Origin: Paraglaciecola sp.
GTDB lineage: Bacteria > Pseudomonadota > Gammaproteobacteria > Enterobacterales > Alteromonadaceae
Length of the DNA: 49,662 nt
NCBI GenBank assembly: GCA_009993955.1
Contig: JAACSL010000028.1
Location: 1 to 49,662 of the forward strand
Direction: 5' to 3'
Positions 26,987-34,645 of this stretch are shown piece after piece (position 1 is the stretch's first letter; each line of letters starts with the position of its first letter). The translations under genes and the position numbers were made by a program. Below the pieces are notes generated by a model, which saw only the letters and a program-made list of their open reading frames with translations, did no database searches and had not been told where the DNA came from.

Positions 26987-27289
26987 ATGAAAATACTTGT
27001 CAGAAATTTAGATCGTGAAACCACAGACCAAGAGCTACGAGAGGCCTTTGCCCAATTTGGTAAAGTGCAATCGGCCACGGTTGTGCGTGAAAAATCCAAC
27101 GACCTCTCGAAAGGCTTTGGCTTTGTGGAAATGCCCAAGCCCGGTGATGCAAAAGCCGCCATCAAAAACCTTAACAACAGCAAACTGGGCTTTAATGTCA
27201 TCCGTGTTAAATATGCAGAGCCCACTAGCCCAGCGGCAACAACACCGCGCGACTTACCCAGTCAAGCCCCCAGTGACGGACAAGAGTGA
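26987..27289 (+). CDS. RNA-binding protein with one RRM domain
   Basis: A 100-residue cytosolic protein. RNP2 is ILVRNL near the N-terminus and RNP1 is KGFGFVEM near residue 43, so the single RRM fold is complete. A short unstructured tail (SPAATTPRDLPSQAPSDGQE) follows. Such small RRM proteins in proteobacteria and cyanobacteria are linked to cold response and RNA chaperoning; the target here is unknown. The ATG at 26987 gives the usual MKILVRNL start; one seven codons upstream (26966) is possible. Confidence 0.88.
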   Translation: MKILVRNLDRETTDQELREAFAQFGKVQSATVVREKSNDLSKGFGFVEMPKPGDAKAAIKNLNNSKLGFNVIRVKYAEPTSPAATTPRDLPSQAPSDGQE

Positions 27290-27342
27290 AGGTCTTTAGT
27301 CAATAATCCTTACGTCGTGTTAGTTACGCATCAGAGAGTCGT

Positions 27343-27909
27343 ATGAATAAGATTTTATCATTATCAATCAAAGGGTTAGTTGCAGTACTCCCCCTCAGTT
27401 TAACCTTGTATTTTGTCTACTGGTTTGTGGAAGGCACTGAAGGTTTGTTACAACCGTATGTGCCCGCCGAATTTTATTTTCCTGGCTTAGGCATCTTGTT
27501 AGCGGTGAGCATCATATTAGTGGCTGGGCTTTTGATGAATCTGTATTTCGTCAACGGCGTAGTGGCATTTTTCAATCGCCAAGTCGAAAAAATCCCCTTG
27601 GTAAAATCCGTTTACGGTGCCATCAAAGACATCATGACGGTCTTTTCAATCAAAGATAAAGGCAACAGTAAAGGTGTGGTGTCAGTTGAACTTAAACCTG
27701 GCATGCATGTAATAGGTTTTGTCACGGGTGAACAAACCGGGAGAGAATTGTTTGGTGATGAAAATAAGATTGGGGTCTATGTGCCTGTTAGCTACCAAAT
27801 AGGTGGTTACACGGTGTACGTTGACCGTGAACTCGTCAGCCCCCTGAACATCAGCGTTGAGCAAGCCATGCGCATAGCCTTAACGGGTGGTGTTAAGGCG
27901 AAAGTTTAG
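27343..27909 (+). CDS. DUF502 family membrane protein
   Basis: A 188-residue protein with two N-terminal membrane helices (LVAVLPLSLTLYFVYWFV and PGLGILLAVSIILVAGLLM). The conserved stretch VEKIPLVKSVYGAIKDI follows, then a C-terminal beta domain (VVSVELKPGMHVIGFVTGE). This architecture and motif define DUF502. Function is unknown; some relatives affect envelope integrity. It lies 53 bases after the RRM gene on the same strand and may be co-transcribed. Confidence 0.9.
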   Translation: MNKILSLSIKGLVAVLPLSLTLYFVYWFVEGTEGLLQPYVPAEFYFPGLGILLAVSIILVAGLLMNLYFVNGVVAFFNRQVEKIPLVKSVYGAIKDIMTVFSIKDKGNSKGVVSVELKPGMHVIGFVTGEQTGRELFGDENKIGVYVPVSYQIGGYTVYVDRELVSPLNISVEQAMRIALTGGVKAKV

Positions 27910-28087
27910 GTAATACATAGACGACTTACCCACGAAGCTTGCAATTGACAACAACAAGCGCACAGATCTGGCGTTTCGATAGCTTGCTTTTTCTTGTTGC
28001 TCTGATGACAAAGCCGGTTGAATAGCATCCATTGCCTCGGTTTACGTTCCCGTCTATGCTGCCAAGTACTCATTTATAAGGGGCTTT

Positions 28088-28840
28088 ATGCGTTTAACCT
28101 CACGCTCACTATTATATGTTGTTTGCCTAGTTTTATCATGGTGGACCGTGGCACAAGACATGTTGCAAACCAAGTTATTGGCCGTAGCTAACAATAGCAG
28201 CCAACTACAGTATTATGATAACGGTGAAAATAAAGACCCTTCCATTGGTATTCTTAAGGCCGTTTTACAACAAGCACAACTCGAGGCAAATGTTGAGTTT
28301 ATGCCTTGGGTGCGGGCCTTTTCCATCGCCAAAAATAAGCCGAATACCCTGATTTTAAGCATGATTAGAACACCCGACAGAGAAGCGGATTTCCATTGGA
28401 TTATTAAAGTCAGTAATTTATCCAGAGTATTTATTTCGCTGCGCGACAAACCCGAAAATAAAGTTGATGACATGCAGCAAGCCAAACAAAAACTGATAGC
28501 GGTAGTGCAAGGCTCAGCCAGTTATAACGAACTCACTGCCAATGGATTTTCCGAACAGCAAAACTTATATGTGGTGACAGATTCAGAATTGATGGTCACC
28601 TTACTCGAAAGCGGACGGGTTGACCTCGTGTATGATGATCCCATCAATATTAGGAGTACCCTAGACAAACGCGGTAAAAAAGACCTGGCTATTCGCTATA
28701 AAACCATTGAAGCAGAAAATGAACGTAGCAGTTACATCGCCATAAACAAGGCATCTGATATGCAGATTGTTAATCGATTAGAGCAAGCCGCCCGTGAATT
28801 TGAAAAAACCGCCGAATACACACGTTTGCTCTTAGAGTGA
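28088..28840 (+). CDS. Periplasmic substrate-binding-like protein (SBP_bac_3 type)
   Basis: A 250-residue protein with a signal peptide (SLLYVVCLVLSWWTVAQ) and a two-lobe solute-binding fold. Characteristic stretches are FMPWVRAFSIAKNKPNTLIL and GRVDLVYDDPINIRSTLDK. No permease or ATPase gene adjoins it, as is common for the many orphan members in Alteromonadales, which may act as sensors' ligand binders. The ligand is not predictable. Confidence 0.8.
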   Translation: MRLTSRSLLYVVCLVLSWWTVAQDMLQTKLLAVANNSSQLQYYDNGENKDPSIGILKAVLQQAQLEANVEFMPWVRAFSIAKNKPNTLILSMIRTPDREADFHWIIKVSNLSRVFISLRDKPENKVDDMQQAKQKLIAVVQGSASYNELTANGFSEQQNLYVVTDSELMVTLLESGRVDLVYDDPINIRSTLDKRGKKDLAIRYKTIEAENERSSYIAINKASDMQIVNRLEQAAREFEKTAEYTRLLLE

Positions 28841-28924
28841 CGTGCTGCTTAGGGTGCAGATTTAGCACGCAAATCAAGCATGTTGCCATGTACATGCCGT
28901 CACCTGAATTGCACACTTCGTGGC

Positions 28925-29572
28925 TTATGCCCCTATTTTCTGTGCGGCGTAATAATGATTGCCACCTCGATCTTGATAGGTACACAGCAGGCGCATGCCG
29001 GCCTCTTTCAGGAGTGAGACATAAGCCTGATGGCCCAGTGAAAGACTGTCGATACCCGTACTGAGATCTCGCCAACTAGCCACTTGGCTGGGCGCACTAA
29101 ACAGCAAGTGGCCATGGGGTTTGAGAGCTGATGACATTTTCTGAAGCAATATTTTTTGCTCGTCCTCTGCCAGCAAAAAAATCAACCCAACCGCCACTGC
29201 TGCATCAAAGCGTTGACCAAAAAAATCGCTATCTTGGAAGCGCTCGCAGCGAATGGGAATGTCTGGAAAGCGTTGCTGAAATGCTGTGACGAGGGTCTTG
29301 GCTGAATCGATGGCCCAAAGTTTCAAATTTTTACGCTGTAATTCCCGGGTGATGGGTTCTCCTCCACCACAGGCCACTTCTAACACGCTGGCGCCACGGT
29401 GTAAGCAAGTTGCCCACTCTCCTATCACCTCAGCGCCAATGTTAGATGCATCGCGCTGGCGCAAAAACTCACGGGCATATAGCTCATAAGCCGTTGCAGC
29501 GTCCAGATTTACGCCGTTTTCTGCGCCAGGCTTTTTGCCCAAGGTTGACTGAGCATGTTCATCATCAGCCAT
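28925..29572 (-). CDS. Class I SAM-dependent methyltransferase
   Basis: A 215-residue cytosolic methyltransferase. Motif I is VLEVACGGGEPITREL (about residues 59-74), followed by LWAIDSAKTLVTAFQQRFPD, and a post-motif region FDAAVAVGLIFLLAEDEQ. The methyl acceptor is unknown. It overlaps the upstream acetyltransferase gene by eight bases, so it is the last gene of the carbamoyltransferase operon. That position suggests tailoring of the same product, though it could be an unrelated passenger. Confidence 0.87.
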   Translation of the reverse strand: MADDEHAQSTLGKKPGAENGVNLDAATAYELYAREFLRQRDASNIGAEVIGEWATCLHRGASVLEVACGGGEPITRELQRKNLKLWAIDSAKTLVTAFQQRFPDIPIRCERFQDSDFFGQRFDAAVAVGLIFLLAEDEQKILLQKMSSALKPHGHLLFSAPSQVASWRDLSTGIDSLSLGHQAYVSLLKEAGMRLLCTYQDRGGNHYYAAQKIGA

Positions 29573-30086
29573 CGATGGGTGCCAAGGGTGTCGGCAACAT
29601 CAATTGATAAAAACCAACATCTAACCAACGGCCAAATTTAAACCCAGCCTGTTTAATGGTACCGGTGTGCACAAAACCAAATTTCTCGTGCAAGGCGATA
29701 CTGACCGTATTTTCCATGTCAATACCCCCAATCATGGTGTGGTAATCCTGTTCAATGGCCTTGTTGATGATGGCGTCTAACAGTTGCTTACCCAAACCTT
29801 GACCGCGAAAATCCTGATGGACGTAGAGTGAATGCTCTACACAATATTTATAGGCCGGACGTGGTCGAAAACTGCCGTAACTGGCAAAACCAGCCAAGGT
29901 ATTGGCCTCATCACACAGGCCAATAACCGGTTGGTTAGCGGCGTGTTTACTGGCAAACCATTCTGCCATGGTGGCCATGCTGCGCGGATGATAATCGTAC
30001 AAGGCGGTGGAATTGATAATGGCCTCGTTGAAAATGGCTAAAATGGCCTGGGCATGGTTGTGGTAATCACAAGATATAAGCTGCAT
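29565..30086 (-). CDS. GNAT family N-acetyltransferase (phosphinothricin acetyltransferase-like)
   Basis: A 173-residue acetyltransferase. The acetyl-CoA loop is YVHQDFRGQGLGKQLLDAII (about residues 90-109). The segments ALYDYHPRSMATMAEWFASK and HEKFGFVHTGTIKQAGFKFG match the Pat/Bar branch that acetylates amino groups of small amino-acid-like compounds. It starts 12 bases after the SxtK-like peptide gene and overlaps the methyltransferase, so it belongs to the same operon. The substrate is unknown. Confidence 0.9.
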   Translation of the reverse strand: MQLISCDYHNHAQAILAIFNEAIINSTALYDYHPRSMATMAEWFASKHAANQPVIGLCDEANTLAGFASYGSFRPRPAYKYCVEHSLYVHQDFRGQGLGKQLLDAIINKAIEQDYHTMIGGIDMENTVSIALHEKFGFVHTGTIKQAGFKFGRWLDVGFYQLMLPTPLAPIDG

Positions 30087-30098
30087 CGCCGACCTTGC

Positions 30099-30251
30099 TC
30101 AAAATAGGGTATAAATAAAGGTCGCCAGCGCAGACTGTTGCGTCGCCACAACCAAACCGCCTAACAAAGCTAAAATGACAATGATGGGCAATAACCAGAC
30201 TTTTTTACGTACCCGCAAAAAGGCCCATAAATCTTGTACAAATTCCCACAT
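30099..30251 (-). CDS. SxtK/DUF5989-like small membrane protein, 50 residues
   Basis: The frame from ATG 30251 to TGA 30099 encodes a short amphipathic start (MWEFVQDLWAFLRVRKK), then VWLLPIIVILALLGGLVVAT as one membrane helix, and the tail ALATFIYTLF. The basic VRKK before WLLP and the ALATFIYTLF end match what I know of DUF5989 proteins, related to SxtK of saxitoxin clusters. The ATG shares a base with the stop of the SxtJ-type gene (TAATG), so translation is coupled. Its place directly after carbamoyltransferase and SxtJ supports the assignment. Function is unknown. Confidence 0.85.
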   Translation of the reverse strand: MWEFVQDLWAFLRVRKKVWLLPIIVILALLGGLVVATQQSALATFIYTLF

Positions 30252-30682
30252 TAAAAGGGCTTCTCCAAATCTTCTTTATTGTTGTTGTCTTGGCTATCTT
30301 GCCAAAAACTCGCATGACGTTTATTCCCGTACAGCCGACCTTGATACTGCAAATTGCCAAAAACACGCAATACCACGCCTATGGGAAAGATCAGCAAATA
30401 AAATGCTGCGGCCAGAATAATTCGTGTATTGATCCAGCCTACAATACTGGCGATGGCCATCCACAATCGATAAGGGTAAATGAGGGCGGGCGCATAGACT
30501 ACACGCACACTCAACAAACTTAGACTGATTAACAGGGGCCAGCAATACCCTAGGCTTAACTCGGGGCTACGCGCAAACAACCACGGGATTAATCCCATAA
30601 ACAACACGGGAAATACCCAGCTTAGGGTGATAGCAAAATCATCTAAGCTGGCTTTATCAACCTGTTTAAGGTGACTAAACAT
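30251..30682 (-). CDS. SxtJ family membrane protein
   Basis: A 143-residue protein with about four hydrophobic segments, including LSWVFPVLFMGLIPWLFA and TRIILAAAFYLLIFPIGVVL. A polar tail ends in DSQDNNNKEDLEKPF. The conserved WINTRIILAAAFYLLIFPIG then LRVFG matches SxtJ, a membrane protein of unknown role encoded next to the carbamoyltransferase SxtI. It follows the carbamoyltransferase stop by five bases and overlaps the next gene by one base. Confidence 0.85.
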   Translation of the reverse strand: MFSHLKQVDKASLDDFAITLSWVFPVLFMGLIPWLFARSPELSLGYCWPLLISLSLLSVRVVYAPALIYPYRLWMAIASIVGWINTRIILAAAFYLLIFPIGVVLRVFGNLQYQGRLYGNKRHASFWQDSQDNNNKEDLEKPF

Positions 30683-30687
30683 TGGGC

Positions 30688-32586
30688 CTAATCCTCCGCA
30701 AAGCTCACCGCTTTAGCGGCCGTAATGGCGGCAAAGGGCATGGCTTTTTTGTCGAGTACTATATTGTTCATGATCAAATAATCCATGTCAGTGGCCAGAA
30801 AACAACGAATAGCATCTTTTGGTGAACACACCGGCGGCTCACCGCGCACATTGAACGAGGTGTTGATCAGCACACCACAACCACTTAGCGTTTTAAAGGC
30901 TTGGAGCAGCGCATAAAATGCTGGATTGGTATGCTGGTGCACGGTCTGCACTCGTGCCGAATTATCAACATGAGTAATAGCGGGCAAGGTTGAGCGTATT
31001 TGATTGAGTTTGTCGATACCAAAAAAGCCTTCTACTTCACTTTTCACCCGCAAGTGCTCTTTCACATCTGCCACCAGCAACATGTAGGGGCTGGCGCAGC
31101 TTATATCAAAATATTCACTCACGTCTTCAGCCAATACAGCCGGGGCAAAGGGCCGAAATGATTCACGTTGTTTAATTTTAAGATTCATGATCGACTGCAT
31201 CTTTTGGTTGCGTGGATCACCAATGATGGAGCGATTCCCCAGGGCTCGTGGTCCAAACTCCATACGCCCTTGAAACCAACCAATCACCGAACCAGCTTCA
31301 ATGAGGGCGGCAGTGTGGTGAAATATGGTTGCCGTATCGATGACCTGATGACTCAACTGCTGCCTAGCCAGCTCATCAAGGATGGCCTCATTGCTGAATT
31401 GAGGACCGAGGTAAGCGCCTTGCATAGCATCGTTACTCAGGTCAATTTGCTGCGTTTTTCGTTCTGCACCGAAATATTGATGCCATGCGATGAGCGCTGC
31501 ACCGAGCGCCCCGCCAGCATCACCCGCCGCCGGTTGAACCCAAATATTCGCAAATAAACCAGAACGTAAAATCCGCCCATTTGCCACACAGTTAAGGGCT
31601 ACGCCCCCTGCTAAACACAGGTTTTTACACCCAGTTTTGCGTTGCGCGTGGCGAGCGATGTTTAATACGATGTTTTCTGTCACCACTTGAATGGAGCGCG
31701 CTAAATCCATTTCTTTTTGACTAACCGGGTAACGGCTTGATTTGGGCGGCCCGCCAAATAGTTCGGCAAAATGCTCATTCACCATGGTGGCACCCGCCGG
31801 ATAATCAAAATAATGCATATTGAGGGCAAAGCTGCCGTCTTCCCGCACATCAATTAAATGCTGATAAATTAAGTCTGCATAGATGGGTTCACCATAGGGT
31901 GCCAAACCCATGAGCTTGTATTCACCCGAGTTGACTTTAAAACCACAATAATAGGTAAACGCGGAGTACAACAAACCCAACGAATGGGGAAATTGAATTT
32001 CCCACAATGCGGTGAGCTCTTTTCCCTTGCCCAGCCAAGCCGAAGAGGTAGCCCATTCACCAACCCCGTCTAAACACAATACCAAGGCTTCATCAAAAGG
32101 ACTGGGGTAAAAAGCCGACGCAGCATGGCTACGATGATGCTCACTGAATAATAAGTTTGGCAGTGTTGGTTTTTTATCGTGCTGTATTTCCTCATCGAGA
32201 CTGCTTTTATGGCGATGTGCGCGTTGTTGATGCACGAGCTTTCTGCACTCACAGCGCAATACCGACTTCAGATAGAGTTTCTCTTTTAACCACACAGGCA
32301 TGGCACGCAAAAACGATAAAAAACCCTTAGGGGCAGTAGCGAGGTAGGTTTCTAATAAGCGTTCAAATTTTAATAAGGGTTTGTCGTAGAAAATGATGGC
32401 ATCTAGTTCTTCTAATTCGCATTGCGCCTCTTGTAGACAGTATTCAATGGCCAGAGCCGGAAACGATGGGTCATGTTTAATTCGACTAAAACGCTCTTCC
32501 TGAGCCGCCGCGACAATTTTTCCATCTACCACGATACAGGCTGCGCTATCGTGGTAATAAGCAGAAATGCCCAAAATGCGCGTCAT
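30688..32586 (-). CDS. O-carbamoyltransferase (NodU/CmcH/SxtI type)
   Basis: A 632-residue two-domain enzyme that moves a carbamoyl group from carbamoyl phosphate through carbamoyl-AMP to a hydroxyl. The N-terminal Kae1-like domain opens MTRILGISAYYHDSAACIVV and has the metal-binding HHRSHAASAFYPSPF (about 150-164) and GVGEWATSS. EFGPRALGNRSIIGDP starts the YrdC-like C-terminal region, which ends with NTSFNVRGEPPVCSP. All key motifs are present and the length is normal. It is first in a five-gene operon with SxtJ, SxtK-like, GNAT and methyltransferase genes. The acceptor could be a sugar, lipid or secondary metabolite. Confidence 0.92.
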   Translation of the reverse strand: MTRILGISAYYHDSAACIVVDGKIVAAAQEERFSRIKHDPSFPALAIEYCLQEAQCELEELDAIIFYDKPLLKFERLLETYLATAPKGFLSFLRAMPVWLKEKLYLKSVLRCECRKLVHQQRAHRHKSSLDEEIQHDKKPTLPNLLFSEHHRSHAASAFYPSPFDEALVLCLDGVGEWATSSAWLGKGKELTALWEIQFPHSLGLLYSAFTYYCGFKVNSGEYKLMGLAPYGEPIYADLIYQHLIDVREDGSFALNMHYFDYPAGATMVNEHFAELFGGPPKSSRYPVSQKEMDLARSIQVVTENIVLNIARHAQRKTGCKNLCLAGGVALNCVANGRILRSGLFANIWVQPAAGDAGGALGAALIAWHQYFGAERKTQQIDLSNDAMQGAYLGPQFSNEAILDELARQQLSHQVIDTATIFHHTAALIEAGSVIGWFQGRMEFGPRALGNRSIIGDPRNQKMQSIMNLKIKQRESFRPFAPAVLAEDVSEYFDISCASPYMLLVADVKEHLRVKSEVEGFFGIDKLNQIRSTLPAITHVDNSARVQTVHQHTNPAFYALLQAFKTLSGCGVLINTSFNVRGEPPVCSPKDAIRCFLATDMDYLIMNNIVLDKKAMPFAAITAAKAVSFAED

Positions 32587-32761
32587 GAAATATGCTGTCT
32601 CACTGTTTAATTAGTCGCTCACTATGCCGTAAAAAAAGGTCTGGCTGCATTGAATACGATTGCAAAACAGTCAGCAGTGACCCCGGCCAAAAATTGATGA
32701 TAATATGCCCGAGTGAATGAATACAAATATTTAAAATTCAAGGCGTTAATGCGATATTCCC

Positions 32762-34645
32762 ATGACAATTAAAAAATCTCAGCGTCCTCCAGTAGCCTCT
32801 GATCCTAGGTCGCAGCCTAGCAACATGCGCAAGCCTAACCAAACCAAGCTTTTTTACATCATTATGCTGCTGATCCCCTTTGTTTTGCTGGGGACAGTGG
32901 AAGGCGTATTAAGGCTGACAGGCTTTGGACATAGCTATGCCTTATTTATTCCCGCCGCGGGCATTGCCGACTTTATGCAACCAAACCCCGAGTTAATTAA
33001 GCGCTATTTTCATCAGCCCGAACTCGCCCCCGATGTCAGCCCCGATACCGTATTGTTTAAACAACAAAAAAGTCCTAATAGCTTTCGTATTGTGATCCAA
33101 GGGGGCTCAACGGCAGCGGGCTTTCCCTTTGGCCGTTTTGGCTCACTCACAGGACAGCTGCAAACTCGGCTGAAACGTCTGTATCCTGATAAAAATATTG
33201 AAGTCATCTCTACCGCAATGGCCAGTATCAATAGCTATACCCTGCTCGACACAGTCGACGAGATCATCGCCATTCAACCTGATCTAGTATTGATTTATGC
33301 AGGGCATAACGAATATTTAGGCGTCATGGGGCTTGGCTCGGTTTATGCGGGTAAAGGCGGCCACGCTGCTAACTTACTGTTCTTGAAATTAAAAGAATTG
33401 CGTTTATTTCAATTGGTGCAACTTGCCTACTATCACCTTTTTGCCACTGCTGATGCCACTGGCATCACGACCGCCAAGGGCAGTTCACATACCTTGATGG
33501 CCCAGGTCGCCAAAGAAAAAAATATTCCCTACAACAGTCCACTCTATCAGGCCGGCCTAACACAATTTACCGACAACTTAGATCGCATCTTAAGCAAGTA
33601 TCAGCAAGCAGACATTCCGGTCTTAATTGGCACCTTGGCGGCCAACGAGGTGGATCAAGCCCCCTTTGCCTCAGCCCCAGATTTGGATTTCTCAAAAGTG
33701 GATGCACTCTGGAAACAAGGGCAGTTAGCGGCGGCAAAACAGCAATTGCAACAACAGCTAAACGACCATCCTGATAATGCAGACAGTCATTTCATGCTAG
33801 CAAAAACCCTGATGTTTGAAGGCGATCTGCCTACTGCACAAACACACTTTACCGCGGCCATGGATCGCGATTTATTGCGCTTTCGCGCGCCGAGTGAATT
33901 TAACACCATCATTCGCCACCAAGCTAAGGCTCATGGGGCGTGGCTAGTCGACAGTCAAGCTTTTATCCGACAAAACAATCAAGGTTGGTTAGACAATCGG
34001 GTGATGTACGAACACCTTCATCCCAATCAATTGGGGTATTTTTTATTGGCTGAAGCCTACTTGCAGCATATTGTTGAACGGCAATTACTCGGCTCACCGC
34101 CACTAGCAGTGAGTACTCAACAAGCCTGGCAAGACATGCCCATCACCGACACCGACATCGTCTACGCTGATTTCAAAATCAAAAGCTTAAAAGCTGACTA
34201 TCCCTTCTCGAAAACGCCACAAAAAGTCGAGTTTGGCGAAGCGACAAGTTTTGCCGAAAAAACCGCACTCAGCTGGCTCTCGGGGCGGGCTTGGTTGCAA
34301 ATTCAGCAAGATCAACTGGCGTATTACCAGCAGCAACAACAACTGCCACAGGCAGCAAAAGTAGCGGGCATTCTGTTTGATGCCCTGCCCAATAACAGCA
34401 AAATTGCTGAGGTAGCGAGCTTGCTGTACCGCGATATTCAAGACCCAAACATGGCGTATTATTACGCACGTAAGGCCCATGAGCTGCAGCCCGACAATAC
34501 CGAATACTTGATGAATCTGGCCCAAATGCAGTTTCAGTTGAAACGCCGAGAGGCGGCCATTAGCAGTTTACAACAGGTACTGCATATCGACCCAAACCAT
34601 GCCAAGGCCCAATACTACTTGCGCCAATTGCAGGCTGAGCAATGA
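32762..34645 (+). CDS. Membrane-anchored SGNH hydrolase with TPR repeats (paralogue 1)
   Basis: A 627-residue protein with a basic N-terminus and one membrane helix (LFYIIMLLIPFVLLGTVEGV, about 30-49), so the rest is probably periplasmic. The SGNH esterase core has VIQGGSTAAGFP (Ser 116), YAGHNEYLG (Asn 183) and YEHLHPNQLGYFLLAE supplying the catalytic Asp/His-type end block. A TPR pair is inserted between these (about 305-365), and more TPRs close the protein (about 540-627). It is divergent from the carbamoyltransferase operon and overlaps its paralogue by four bases. Acyl transfer or deacylation of a glycan is plausible. Confidence 0.88.
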   Translation: MTIKKSQRPPVASDPRSQPSNMRKPNQTKLFYIIMLLIPFVLLGTVEGVLRLTGFGHSYALFIPAAGIADFMQPNPELIKRYFHQPELAPDVSPDTVLFKQQKSPNSFRIVIQGGSTAAGFPFGRFGSLTGQLQTRLKRLYPDKNIEVISTAMASINSYTLLDTVDEIIAIQPDLVLIYAGHNEYLGVMGLGSVYAGKGGHAANLLFLKLKELRLFQLVQLAYYHLFATADATGITTAKGSSHTLMAQVAKEKNIPYNSPLYQAGLTQFTDNLDRILSKYQQADIPVLIGTLAANEVDQAPFASAPDLDFSKVDALWKQGQLAAAKQQLQQQLNDHPDNADSHFMLAKTLMFEGDLPTAQTHFTAAMDRDLLRFRAPSEFNTIIRHQAKAHGAWLVDSQAFIRQNNQGWLDNRVMYEHLHPNQLGYFLLAEAYLQHIVERQLLGSPPLAVSTQQAWQDMPITDTDIVYADFKIKSLKADYPFSKTPQKVEFGEATSFAEKTALSWLSGRAWLQIQQDQLAYYQQQQQLPQAAKVAGILFDALPNNSKIAEVASLLYRDIQDPNMAYYYARKAHELQPDNTEYLMNLAQMQFQLKRREAAISSLQQVLHIDPNHAKAQYYLRQLQAEQ

